From an uncultured Clostridia bacterium (GTDB lineage Bacteria; Bacillota; Clostridia; Oscillospirales; Acutalibacteraceae): DNA of 39,241 nucleotides. Numbering within the stretch: the first letter of the stretch is position 1; each line of letters starts with the position of its first letter. Shown here one piece after another: positions 8,273 to 16,145 of this stretch. Location: positions 1 through 39,241 of the forward strand of contig CAKZZS010000036.1 in assembly GCA_937884975.1 (NCBI GenBank), written 5' to 3'. The notes below the pieces were generated by a model. That model made no database searches and was not told the origin of the DNA. It saw only the letters and a program-made list of their open reading frames with translations. The translations under genes were made by a program, and so were the position numbers.

Positions 8273-8392
8273 TTATTTTTTCAAACATTCAGGCATTTTA
8301 GGTTCATAACTGAAACCGCCAGAAGCTAAACCAGAACCTATCCCTGCAAAAAGCTTTGCTATTTCGGAAATGGCAACACTAATAGCATACAT
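8273..8392 (-). CDS. agrD: AgrD-like cyclic autoinducer pre-peptide, 39 aa
   Basis: Read directly from the minus strand: ATG at 8392 with AAGGAAGGAGG upstream, overlapping the 3' end of agrB by 14 bp. The layout is that of AgrD: an amphipathic N-terminal helix (MYAISVAISEIAKLFAGIG), a short signal core, and the acidic recognition tail EPKMPECLKK. The core reads LASGGFSY. Aligning EPK with Staphylococcus AgrD (…CDFIMDEPK) places Ser24 where the ring Cys normally sits, so the product would be a lactone, as known for a few staphylococcal signals. The only Cys (C36) is in the tail that AgrB removes. The peptide is predicted to be processed and cyclised by the adjacent AgrB and sensed by AgrC. Confidence 0.85.
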   Translation of the reverse strand: MYAISVAISEIAKLFAGIGSGLASGGFSYEPKMPECLKK

Positions 8393-8975
8393 TGTTTTTT
8401 CCTCCTTCCTTAATTAGCTCTATTATCATTAATAATGCAGTCCAAAAATATGACATTACAGACTGAATTATTATCATCTTGTTTCTTAAAAAGAGCATAA
8501 ATAAAATGCACGTCAAAAAATAAATGATAGAAAGTGTTCGCGCAATAAGTCTGTACTTGCTAAATCTTTCTTTTGAATAAGGATGATTTTTGTTTTGAAT
8601 TGGTGACAGAGAAAAAACAACAAGAAATGAAAATAGTAATACAACTGGAAGAATATATAATGTATTTATAAAACTAATTAGTTTTGATATAAGTACACTG
8701 CTAACAAATATCAGATTTGTGATAATAAAACAGCGTGTATAGGTCGTAGCATGGAATCCTCCACAGAAGATCCTTAAAGAATAAAAGAATATGAAAAATA
8801 ATAAAGAATATATTGCGTTTCCAAGCAGGATAGAGAGAATAAGAATAGATGTAGCTGAAGTAACAGTTGAAATAAACATTTCAAGACCATAAGTTATAAT
8901 ATTCTTGTCGATATCAGTTAAAATCAGACTTTTTGATAACCTTTGGGTTATTTTGAAGGCAATGTTATTCAACAT
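8379..8975 (-). CDS. agrB: AgrB-like autoinducer processing protease
   Basis: 198 aa, starting at 8975 where GGGGGAG lies 6-7 bp upstream; an in-frame ATG at 9008 has no ribosome site. AgrB is a membrane endopeptidase that cuts the AgrD tail and forms the thiolactone or lactone. The family core is clear: RIFCGGFHATTYTRCFI with catalytic His75 and Cys82, set between hydrophobic segments (about 37-65, 85-105, 110-135, 150-185). Its stop overlaps agrD by 14 bp, so the two are translationally coupled. The ribosome site is inside a terminator-like hairpin (8983-9038). Confidence 0.92.
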   Translation of the reverse strand: MLNNIAFKITQRLSKSLILTDIDKNIITYGLEMFISTVTSATSILILSILLGNAIYSLLFFIFFYSLRIFCGGFHATTYTRCFIITNLIFVSSVLISKLISFINTLYILPVVLLFSFLVVFSLSPIQNKNHPYSKERFSKYRLIARTLSIIYFLTCILFMLFLRNKMIIIQSVMSYFWTALLMIIELIKEGGKNNVCY

Positions 8976-8982
8976 AAAAACA

Positions 8983-9038
8983 ACTCCCCCGAAACATTCT
9001 AAAACCATAATATCAGGTAAAGAATAATTCGGGAGAGT
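8983..9038 (-). promoter_or_regulatory. Terminator-like hairpin sequestering the agrB ribosome site
   Basis: On the minus strand ACTCTCCCGAA (9028-9038) pairs with TTCGGGGGAGT (8983-8993) over 11 bp with one G-T pair. The downstream arm is the agrB Shine-Dalgarno, and TGTTTTTATG follows, so the same hairpin has a T-run and ends at the agrB start codon. Confidence 0.6.
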
Positions 9039-9065
9039 TTTGACTAAATGGTTGAATTATATGTA

Positions 9066-10397
9066 TCAAACGTTATTTGTTATCATTGCTATTGAAACAA
9101 ATTCACCATTTTTATATTCACTTTTTAATATTCCATTATACTTTTCAGAAGTACTTTCAATATTTTTTACACCGAAGCCATGCATTTCCGAATTTTTATT
9201 TTTGTGCGTATGCAATTCGTTGTTGCTGTCAAATGGATTTTTCTCGCAAGAATTAGTAACTTTAAAAAATGTAAAGTTTTGTTTTTGATGGATATCGACT
9301 TTAATATAACGCTTTTTATTATCTTTTATTTTCAGACAAGCTTCAATAGCATTATCAAGTTGATTTGCAAGGATAGCACAAATATCCGAATATGCGATAT
9401 TAATTTGGTCAACCAGTATAACATTATATGAGAATCTTATACTTTCAGATTCTGCTTGTGACATCTTATAATTAATAATTGAATCTATGATTGTATTACC
9501 GGAACGACAATACTTTGCGCTGTTATATGATTCTTTCAGCAAATCATTTATATATTCTTTTGCCGGAGATTCATCTTCAACAATACCGTTAATTGTTCTT
9601 AAATGGTTTTTAAAATCATGCACCTGCTTATTTATGATGTTTTGTGAATTCTGCAAATCTGTAAAGTTCTTTTCCATCATTTGATTTGAAAGAGCCATAA
9701 TTTGCATTTCTCTTTTTTCATTTTGGTATTTTGAATTTAGAGTAACTGCAAATATAGTACAAACTATTGTAAGAATAATAAATATAAGTGAAAAAATGAC
9801 AGCGGTTTGTAAAGTAACTAAAGAGTCAGTAACAATCATCTGTGTTAGTATTGAAATAACTATATATGATAAAGTAGTAATAATACAAAAGAACCAGATA
9901 CTTGAGCCCTTTAACAGTTGTAATTTGGGGTATAACTTTTTACATGATATGAAAAATATTAACTGTAAACCTTTTACTATTGTTAAAAACAATAATCTAG
10001 TCTTCCCGGGATTAAGAATTAACGGGATGCCAGCAGATATATCTGTTGATCTCCCGATAATCATAATCATACTGTAAGAAAGAACATAATCAAGCGCACT
10101 TATAAAAAACCATACCAACATAGTTGCTGTAAATCTATTAACAAATCTATCGTTTGAAAGTATTGATAATCCAATAAATGTTAATAGAATTGCGGATATT
10201 AGTGTGACAAATGAAAAGTTTACGTGATTATTCATAATCGTGATTATAGCCGTGTAGACGATTGTGTTTGCAGCTACAATAAACATATTCTTTTTCTTGT
10301 CAAATCTTTGCTTACACATATTTTCGGATACATAAAACAATAATAATCCTTCAATAATTGTAGCAAGGAATTCAGCTATTTGATATATAACGCTCAT
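9066..10397 (-). CDS. agrC: AgrC-like sensor histidine kinase
   Basis: 443 aa. Residues 1-225 hold about six or seven membrane helices, the peptide-sensing domain. A linker and the dimerisation helix carry QVHDFKNHLRTINGI with phospho-acceptor His260. The C-terminal GHKL ATPase shows the N-box NQLDNAIEAC and the G-box HGFGVKNIEST. This is the architecture of AgrC/HPK10 kinases that detect cyclic peptides and phosphorylate an AgrA regulator. It lies 25 bp downstream of agrA and 90 bp ahead of agrB. GGAGAGGAA precedes the ATG. The natural ligand should be the AgrD product of 8273-8392. Confidence 0.93.
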   Translation of the reverse strand: MSVIYQIAEFLATIIEGLLLFYVSENMCKQRFDKKKNMFIVAANTIVYTAIITIMNNHVNFSFVTLISAILLTFIGLSILSNDRFVNRFTATMLVWFFISALDYVLSYSMIMIIGRSTDISAGIPLILNPGKTRLLFLTIVKGLQLIFFISCKKLYPKLQLLKGSSIWFFCIITTLSYIVISILTQMIVTDSLVTLQTAVIFSLIFIILTIVCTIFAVTLNSKYQNEKREMQIMALSNQMMEKNFTDLQNSQNIINKQVHDFKNHLRTINGIVEDESPAKEYINDLLKESYNSAKYCRSGNTIIDSIINYKMSQAESESIRFSYNVILVDQINIAYSDICAILANQLDNAIEACLKIKDNKKRYIKVDIHQKQNFTFFKVTNSCEKNPFDSNNELHTHKNKNSEMHGFGVKNIESTSEKYNGILKSEYKNGEFVSIAMITNNV

Positions 10398-10422
10398 TTA
10401 TAGATATTCCTCTCCGTGAAAA

Positions 10423-11145
10423 CTATTTTGTTTCCAATTCCCAGCGTTCAACCAGTGTTTGTTTTACTTTTTGAAGAGAGCGACGGCTAATCGGAAGAGT
10501 TTGTCCGTTTGTTAACTTTAGATTGTATCCATTTATTTGCGTGATAAAGTCAATATTAACAAAGCAGCTTCTGTCAACAAATATAAACCTATTATCGTTT
10601 AGTAAATCAAACAATTCTTTTATACCCCTGTTATCAGTAATGTCACCTAAAGAATTGGTCGTTATGACTAATTGTCTGGAAACTCTGGTAACAGACATTA
10701 TATCCTTATATAGAATGCGCCAATAATCATTATATCTATGTAATGTAATAGTTTTACCATCAATGTTAGATAATTCCTCTATGGCACTATTCATAGCTTC
10801 TTTTAAATCACGTTGAATATTTAATTTGATAATGTATCTTAATGCTTTTGATTTATAGCCATTTATAGCTTGGTCTTCTAAAGAAGTTAAGAAAATAATA
10901 ACGGAAGTTTCGGTATACTTTCTAATCCTATCGGCGAGCTCAAATCCATCAATATTTGGCATTGATACATCAAGTATAAATATATCGGCTATCTTTCCAT
11001 CTTCAAGTTCATATATTAACATCTGAGGATTTGAGAATTCACCAATTTTAAAATCAACATGATTTGTCATAGAATATTTATCCAATTCTGTTTTTATGAT
11101 ATTAATATCATTTATATTATCATCACAAACTACAACATTAATCAT
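10423..11145 (-). CDS. agrA: AgrA-like LytTR response regulator
   Basis: 240 aa. The start at 11145 is preferred because AAGGTGAG sits 5 bp upstream; a GTG at 11154 lies too close to any ribosome site. Residues 1-125 are a receiver domain with acidic pair DD (8-9) and phospho-acceptor Asp59 in FILDVSMP; residues about 140-240 are a LytTR DNA-binding domain (ILYKDIMSVTR, DNRFIFVDRSCFVNI, LPISRRSLQKVK). It is expected to bind paired 9-bp boxes two helical turns apart. Four promoters with such boxes were found within 5 kb, including that of this operon. Its start overlaps the unknown upstream gene by 8 bp. Confidence 0.93.
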   Translation of the reverse strand: MINVVVCDDNINDINIIKTELDKYSMTNHVDFKIGEFSNPQMLIYELEDGKIADIFILDVSMPNIDGFELADRIRKYTETSVIIFLTSLEDQAINGYKSKALRYIIKLNIQRDLKEAMNSAIEELSNIDGKTITLHRYNDYWRILYKDIMSVTRVSRQLVITTNSLGDITDNRGIKELFDLLNDNRFIFVDRSCFVNIDFITQINGYNLKLTNGQTLPISRRSLQKVKQTLVERWELETK

Positions 11146-11659
11146 TTTTCTCACCTTCTTTATTACAAATAAGAAATGCTTTTTTTCGGTTTATATCAAA
11201 GAAATATTTATTTGAATTGGCGATTATCAGTACATATGTATCGTTATACTTTCTTTTGTTTTGATAATTTTGATTACTATTATATACATATGTGCCGGGT
11301 GAATCATTTTCAATATGTTTTTTTAATTCATTACATACTTCTTCAATTGAAGCCGTATGGTATTTTGACGGAGACCAATGCGGAATCATTCTTCGCAATT
11401 CTTTATCAGAAACATTAGAAATGACCTCGGTAGAAGGTATATTATTAATAATACATGTTACACTTTTTTTGTTAATTGCTTCATTGTTTGCAAACAACTC
11501 TAACAACTCATAAAAATCGCAACCGACTGTAAGAAGATCTTTAAAAAAAAGGTCTTCTTTTTCTGTTCTTCCAAAAACAGAGGTTATGGAAGGGTCATAA
11601 CTCAAAACTTTTACAATAATTGTCCTAACAGGGGCATTTAAGCTTAATTTGTTTTCCAT
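11138..11659 (-). CDS. Unknown protein, first gene of the agr operon
   Basis: 173 aa, family not recognised. Soluble, no signal peptide or membrane segment. The N-terminal part (LNAPVRTIIVKVLSYDPSIT) is followed by a charged helical region and a central HWSPSKYHTASIEEVCNELKKHI. The C-terminal third (KYNDTYVLIIANSNKYFFD) looks beta-stranded. AAAGGAG lies 12 bp before the ATG, and the start is 46 nt behind the predicted -10-derived start site. Its stop overlaps agrA by 8 bp, so it is translationally coupled to agrA. It could modulate AgrA activity, but that is only position-based inference. Confidence 0.75.
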   Translation of the reverse strand: MENKLSLNAPVRTIIVKVLSYDPSITSVFGRTEKEDLFFKDLLTVGCDFYELLELFANNEAINKKSVTCIINNIPSTEVISNVSDKELRRMIPHWSPSKYHTASIEEVCNELKKHIENDSPGTYVYNSNQNYQNKRKYNDTYVLIIANSNKYFFDINRKKAFLICNKEGEKND

Positions 11660-11712
11660 ACTACAATAAACTCCTTTGTGTTTTTAGTAAACTTTATATA
11701 AGTTCATTCTAT

Positions 11713-11780
11713 AGTATACAAAACATATAAACTAAAAATCGTTTTTTGTTCTATCGGTATGATAATTAATACTTAATGGT
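11713..11780 (-). promoter_or_regulatory. Autoregulated agr operon promoter with AgrA-like boxes
   Basis: Minus strand: ACCATTAAG (11772-11780) then TACCGATAG (11751-11759), starts 21 bp apart, then exactly 32 bp to TATACT (11713-11718). The first box differs from the LytTR consensus in one position (A for G). Confidence 0.75.
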
Positions 11781-11880
11781 AGTCTTATAGATTTACATAT
11801 CTGCAACACAGTATAATATTACTACTTTTTTTAATATAAAGCAATATAAACAATTAAACGAGAGGCAAAGTGTAGAAATA

Positions 11881-11949
11881 TCCATTTAATCAATAAGTTT
11901 ATACCACTTAGACAAAACTATTATCTAAAGCAATGTGTTGTGATATGTT
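11881..11949 (+). promoter_or_regulatory. AgrA-like promoter facing the Rhs-like gene
   Basis: TCCATTTAA (11881-11889), ACCACTTAG (11903-11911, start 22 bp later), then exactly 32 bp to TATGTT (11944-11949). Sequence around the second box (TTAGACAAAACTA) matches the other AgrA-like promoters. Divergent from the agr promoter. About 100 nt lie between it and the first long ORF. Confidence 0.6.
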
Positions 11950-11987
11950 ATTGTTGCAATATTATCACATTTAAGGAGGAATTATCA

Positions 11988-11999
11988 ATGACTAAATGA
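11988..11999 (+). other. Three-codon ORF behind a perfect ribosome site
   Basis: AAGGAGG (11973-11979) is followed 8 bp later by ATG ACT AAA TGA. It is either the 5' stub of a lost gene or a minimal leader ORF. The promoter at 11944-11949 would transcribe it first. Confidence 0.3.
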
Positions 12000-12050
12000 A
12001 ATAATTAAAATAAAAAATATAGACAATATATAAATAAGAAGAGAAAAAGT

Positions 12051-12383
12051 ATGAATCTAAAAACAGGAAAAGTACGCATTAGTAAAAAGGCATTATGCGT
12101 AATTCTTTCACTTATTATGGCGTTTGGCACATTCATTACCTTTACCGTAGGCTATTCACCGCTTCACGAATGGCTCGGTATTCGCAATATGTTTTCAGCC
12201 TACGCAGCAGAGTTTGTGGATACTGACGGTGCGGTTGAAGTAGATGAAGATGCAATGCTTGCCGACAACCATACCATTAATCTTGAAAATAAGGACGGCT
12301 CAAATACCGTATATCTGTTTTCGGAGCCGATTTCATATACAGATGATAATGGCAATTTAAAGACAAGGTATTCAAAACTATGA
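12051..12383 (+). pseudogene. Truncated 5' end of an Rhs/YD-repeat-type secreted protein
   Basis: 110 aa. Signal-like N-terminus (KKALCVILSLIMAFGTFITF) and then the segment FSAYAAEFVDTDGAVEVDED through NTVYLFSEPISYTDDNGNLKT, which I recall as the N-terminal part of very large Rhs/wall-associated proteins of Ruminococcus-like bacteria. After NLKT the frame ends within a few codons, so repeats and toxin tip are missing. Base composition is richer in GC than the following gene, and the break occurs at the overlap with it, suggesting an insertion or deletion junction near 12375. The ribosome site (AAGAGAA) is weak. Could still give a short secreted peptide. Confidence 0.5.
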
Positions 12384-12796
12384 GAAAATATAAAACCACA
12401 ATTGTTATTGAGTTGGTATTTTTAATCATATCAATTGTTATGTTTTTTGTTTCATTCTTTTTTGCAATTTCAGATAATTGCGATTATTTATATGAGTTGC
12501 ATCTAAATGTTGTGTTCTTTTTACGGTTGTGTTCCATTTTATTATTCGTAACATCTATAGTAAGTTTATCAGTTTTATTCTTATTAAGGAAAATGAATAC
12601 TAACAAAAACCGGCTTTTCTTGTTTATTTTAGTATTGTTTATTCCTGTTCTTATATCAACTTTTGTTACGATATATTCTTATTGTAACGATCATTATTAT
12701 AACGAAAACGGTGTGGTTGACTCAACTCATCAAGAGTCCCTCCCATATGCTTCAAAAGATGCAGTTTATTCTTATACAGCCTATACCTTGCCTTAA
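12380..12796 (+). CDS. Small membrane protein, three helices, unknown
   Basis: 138 aa, start ATG overlapping the preceding stop as ATGA, so translation is probably coupled. Three hydrophobic segments: about 8-31, 43-69 and 76-100. A polar C-terminal tail with YCNDHYYNENG and many Tyr/Ser follows. No family recognised. Strongly AT-rich, unlike the Rhs-like fragment ahead of it. Being a small membrane protein beside peptide and export genes under an AgrA-like promoter, it could be an immunity-type protein, but this is a guess from context. Confidence 0.55.
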   Translation: MRKYKTTIVIELVFLIISIVMFFVSFFFAISDNCDYLYELHLNVVFFLRLCSILLFVTSIVSLSVLFLLRKMNTNKNRLFLFILVLFIPVLISTFVTIYSYCNDHYYNENGVVDSTHQESLPYASKDAVYSYTAYTLP

Positions 12797-12867
12797 GTAG
12801 TCCTGCTTTTTATTTTTTAATTTAATAGCTTTCTTTGTTGTGTTCGGATTAGTTCGCAAGTAGGAAA

Positions 12868-12935
12868 GCCATTTAGACAAGCTAATACACCGAAAAGACA
12901 AAACTAATCTATTCTTGCTTTAATTATGCTAATGT
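12868..12935 (+). promoter_or_regulatory. AgrA-like promoter of the ABC/secreted-protein operon
   Basis: GCCATTTAG (12868-12876) and ACCGAAAAG (12889-12897), starts 21 bp apart, then exactly 32 bp to TAATGT (12930-12935). The stretch from TTTAGACAA through CCGAAAAGACAAAACTAA is nearly shared with the RiPP promoter at 8050-8117. Confidence 0.75.
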
Positions 12936-13010
12936 AAGCTTGAAATAATACTACATAAAACAATGAAAACTGTATATATGCGAACTTTTAATATCGTTGG
13001 AGGAAAAGTT

Positions 13011-14654
13011 ATGAATAACAATATATTAATTATTAACTATAAAAGATTTTTTAAAAACAAGCTATTTTTGATTTCAACAATTGCATTTGTAGTTGTTTCA
13101 ATAGGATATTTGATTATCGGTTTTTTACGTGATATTCATATGGGTGATGATTTATTTCAATTTGTGTATCCCCTTTGGAAAACAAATAGTATTTCAATAT
13201 ATTCATTCTCATTTTTTTTGTTCCTATCATATGAATTCTGCTCAAAAATCTATACTAACAAATCATATGAAACAATACTTTGTACAAATAGCAAACTATC
13301 AAAAATTTGCAAGTACAATCTTATTGTGCTTTTATTATCGAACACGCTGTATTCAATCGCTTTATTTGTATATAACTATTTTGCCTTTGTTATTATTTAT
13401 GATTTTGACTATAGATATTTATTACACATAGCATTAAACATACTTGTTAATATTTTTCTTATTAACACATTAGCAATTATTTTCGGACAGACAATGTCTT
13501 TTATCAAGAATAAAATCATATCATATTTGATAATGATTATGTTTTTGCTCATCTCAAGCAAAGTTGGAGAGAGTTTAGCTTCAACAATCTCTTTGGCATC
13601 AGATTATAATATTCCATCGTTTTCAATATTTAACTTATTTAACATTTTCCCTCCAAACCTTAACTGGAGTCCAACATATGCTATGGGATTTTCTGTTTTA
13701 CCATATCGAGTGGAACTAATTTGTTTTTGGATATTTGTTTTCTCTTTAGTTTTTCTTCTGTTAATTAGAAAAAAACCAGCAAACCTAAAAGCATTAGTCG
13801 CTTTTGTAATGGCTTTAATTTCAATCTTTATGTATGTTCAACCTCAATCAAAATTGGTGCTAAACAACGACCCTTATGGAGAGGCTTTAGGAGATCAATT
13901 ATACTATTCTAACTACGAGCTTGAAAGCGAGACTTCAGAATTTTGCATAAATGAATATGACATAAATATTAACGTCAATAATGAAATGGAGTGTTCCGTT
14001 TCTATGATTACTAATGTTTATATACCTAAATATTCGTTTACTTTGTATCACGGCTTTGAGATACAAAATGTAAAAGACCAAAACAATAAACAATTAGAAT
14101 ATATCCGAGACGGTGATTATCTAACTGTTTACGCATCAGACGGAATGTCGATTATAACCGTTGATTACAAGGGAAATGGCAAAGCATTTTACACTAATTA
14201 TCAGGGATTGTATCTTGCAGGAGATTTTCCATATTATCCTGTTGCAGGAAAACAAGCAATATATAAAGATGGCTATATGCCAGTAATTCCAAGTAATAAA
14301 CCTATATTTAATATCACAATTGATATGATTTCTGATTTACAAATATATTCAAATTTGGACTCAACTGATACAAAACACTTTTATGGAGAAACAAATGCAC
14401 CTTGTTTCTTTGCAGGATTTTTGAAAACGAAAACAGTTAACAAATTAACTATTGTTTATCCATACCTTTATGGAGAATCAATATATATTGATGAAATTGT
14501 AAACAATATTTATCTAGATAATAATGTAAAAACAACCATCTTTATTGAGCCACATGTGAATGTAGATTTTTATGAACCTGTTAGAAAATACAACAATGTT
14601 ATTCTTACACCTGATTTAGGTGCATTAGTAGTAGACGAAAGTGAGGTTGAATGA
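13011..14654 (+). CDS. ABC-2 type permease with large extracytoplasmic domain
   Basis: 547 aa from ATG at 13011, where GGAGG lies 8 bp upstream; an in-frame ATG at 12963 has none. Residues 1-285 hold about seven hydrophobic helices beginning after KRFFKNKLF, as in ABC-2 permeases. Residues about 290-547 form a polar domain with many Tyr, Asn and Asp (ELESETSEFCINEYDINI, GMSIITVDYKGNGKAFY), expected outside the membrane. The ATPase gene starts 1 bp after its stop. With the second membrane protein at 15462 it would form a heteromeric transporter. Resembles permeases with an M1-peptidase-like ectodomain in layout, but I see no HEXXH zinc motif. Confidence 0.75.
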   Translation: MNNNILIINYKRFFKNKLFLISTIAFVVVSIGYLIIGFLRDIHMGDDLFQFVYPLWKTNSISIYSFSFFLFLSYEFCSKIYTNKSYETILCTNSKLSKICKYNLIVLLLSNTLYSIALFVYNYFAFVIIYDFDYRYLLHIALNILVNIFLINTLAIIFGQTMSFIKNKIISYLIMIMFLLISSKVGESLASTISLASDYNIPSFSIFNLFNIFPPNLNWSPTYAMGFSVLPYRVELICFWIFVFSLVFLLLIRKKPANLKALVAFVMALISIFMYVQPQSKLVLNNDPYGEALGDQLYYSNYELESETSEFCINEYDININVNNEMECSVSMITNVYIPKYSFTLYHGFEIQNVKDQNNKQLEYIRDGDYLTVYASDGMSIITVDYKGNGKAFYTNYQGLYLAGDFPYYPVAGKQAIYKDGYMPVIPSNKPIFNITIDMISDLQIYSNLDSTDTKHFYGETNAPCFFAGFLKTKTVNKLTIVYPYLYGESIYIDEIVNNIYLDNNVKTTIFIEPHVNVDFYEPVRKYNNVILTPDLGALVVDESEVE

Positions 14655-14655
14655 A

Positions 14656-15483
14656 ATGATTAAAATAGAGCATCTTTCAAAAAAATTTCATTTAAGGTCA
14701 AAGAATGTTTTAAATGATATTACCATTGATTTTGAGCAAGGAACTTATGGATTGCTTGGTGAAAACGGAGCCGGTAAAACGACGTTAATTAGATGTATTA
14801 CAGGTATGTATTCAAATTACAAAGGAACAATTTCATTTGATACAAATAATAAACTTATTGGATACTTGCCACAAAGTTTCGGTGCTTTTAAAGAACTTAC
14901 AGTCTATGAGATGATGTTGTTTTTTGCCAATCAAAAGGAACTAAAACTGAAAGATATTTCACCGATAATTAACGAGATTATTGAAACCGTAAATTTGTCA
15001 GATAAATTAAATACAAAGGTAGGTAGGTTATCAGGAGGTATGGTACGACGTCTTGGTATTGCCCAAGCTCTTTTAGGAAATCCTGATGTTCTTGTATTTG
15101 ATGAGCCTACCGCCGGCCTAGATCCTGAAGAACGTCTACGTTTTAAAAACGTTATCGAAAAAGTAAAAAAAGACAAAACAATAATAATATCAACTCATAT
15201 CGTAGAAGATGTTGAAGCTCTGTGCGATAAAATTGCCATTGTTAATGAAGGAACAATTGTTAAATGTTCTAAAGCAAGTGAAATAAAATTGATTGCAAAT
15301 AGCAAGGTGTTTGAAGTTCCCGCTTCCAAACTTCCATCTATTTCAGAACCCTCTGAAATTATAAAACAAGTTCAAAAGGATGATGAACTATATTATAGAG
15401 TTTTAGCACAAGGAATTGATAGTAATTATCTTGTTGAGCCAACGATAGAGGATGGTTTTTTATGCGCTGTCAAAAACATTTGA
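14656..15483 (+). CDS. ABC transporter ATPase
   Basis: 275 aa from ATG at 14656 (GAGG 9 bp upstream; a GTG at 14641 is also possible). Walker A GLLGENGAGKTTLI (about 33-46), Q-loop GYLPQSFG, signature LSGGMVRRLGIAQ, Walker B VLVFDEPTAGLDPEER, H-loop IIISTHIVEDVEA: a CcmA/DrrA-type export ATPase. The last about 75 residues form a typical C-terminal extension. It starts 1 bp after one permease and overlaps the next membrane gene by 22 bp. Probably drives export or self-protection together with these proteins. Confidence 0.93.
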   Translation: MIKIEHLSKKFHLRSKNVLNDITIDFEQGTYGLLGENGAGKTTLIRCITGMYSNYKGTISFDTNNKLIGYLPQSFGAFKELTVYEMMLFFANQKELKLKDISPIINEIIETVNLSDKLNTKVGRLSGGMVRRLGIAQALLGNPDVLVFDEPTAGLDPEERLRFKNVIEKVKKDKTIIISTHIVEDVEALCDKIAIVNEGTIVKCSKASEIKLIANSKVFEVPASKLPSISEPSEIIKQVQKDDELYYRVLAQGIDSNYLVEPTIEDGFLCAVKNI

Positions 15484-16127
15484 AATCAATCATTAATGAA
15501 ATATTGCTAATAAAGTCTATGAAAGGGATCTTTTTAACGGTTCTCTTAATAACCGATGTTTTCTTTCCGATAATATTTATTTTGTTATCGAAAGTAAAAC
15601 CAGACTCCTTTTATGGAAACACCATTGAAATGATTCAATACTGTTATCCATTTTTTAGTTCTCTTTTGGTTGTATTTGTATTAAGAAACTATATTGAACA
15701 TTACAATTGTGAGGTGTATTTTATTAATTCAAAAATAAAAATTAAAGAAGTTGCATTAATTCTTTTAATATATACTTTTGAACTACTTATTCCATTTCTC
15801 GTGTGTTTTAATATTGATAAAAAGATGGTGTTTGAATTTGGAAGGGTTTTTGCTCAATGTTTGCTTTTTTCATCATGTGCATATACATTGATGTTCATAA
15901 CGATGTCGGTGCCAATATCAATTTCTGTGTTATTCATTTACTTGATTGTTTCGCTTTACAATATGCAAGCTCATCATAAAATTTTAGTGTTTTGCAGTTA
16001 CGAGGAAATGAGCAAGGAAAACATCTTAAATAACATTTTACCTTTAGTAATTGCCTCATTAATTTTTATTTTAATTGGGATGGTTGCAAATTATTACAGA
16101 AGCAAAAACTATTCAAGTAATATTTAA
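15462..16127 (+). CDS. Second membrane component of the ABC transporter
   Basis: 221 aa, overlapping the ATPase gene by 22 bp. Six hydrophobic helices (about 20-43, 58-77, 90-112, 120-150, 155-170, 190-212) with short loops, the size of a compact ABC-2 subunit. Family not recognised by name. No separate ribosome site of quality, so it relies on coupling. Confidence 0.7.
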   Translation: MRCQKHLKSIINEILLIKSMKGIFLTVLLITDVFFPIIFILLSKVKPDSFYGNTIEMIQYCYPFFSSLLVVFVLRNYIEHYNCEVYFINSKIKIKEVALILLIYTFELLIPFLVCFNIDKKMVFEFGRVFAQCLLFSSCAYTLMFITMSVPISISVLFIYLIVSLYNMQAHHKILVFCSYEEMSKENILNNILPLVIASLIFILIGMVANYYRSKNYSSNI

Positions 16128-16145
16128 TATTAATTAGTTTAAAAC

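Noticed and set aside
12963..13010. Longer start for the ABC-2 permease at 12963
   Set aside because: No ribosome site there, while GGAGG stands before the ATG at 13011.
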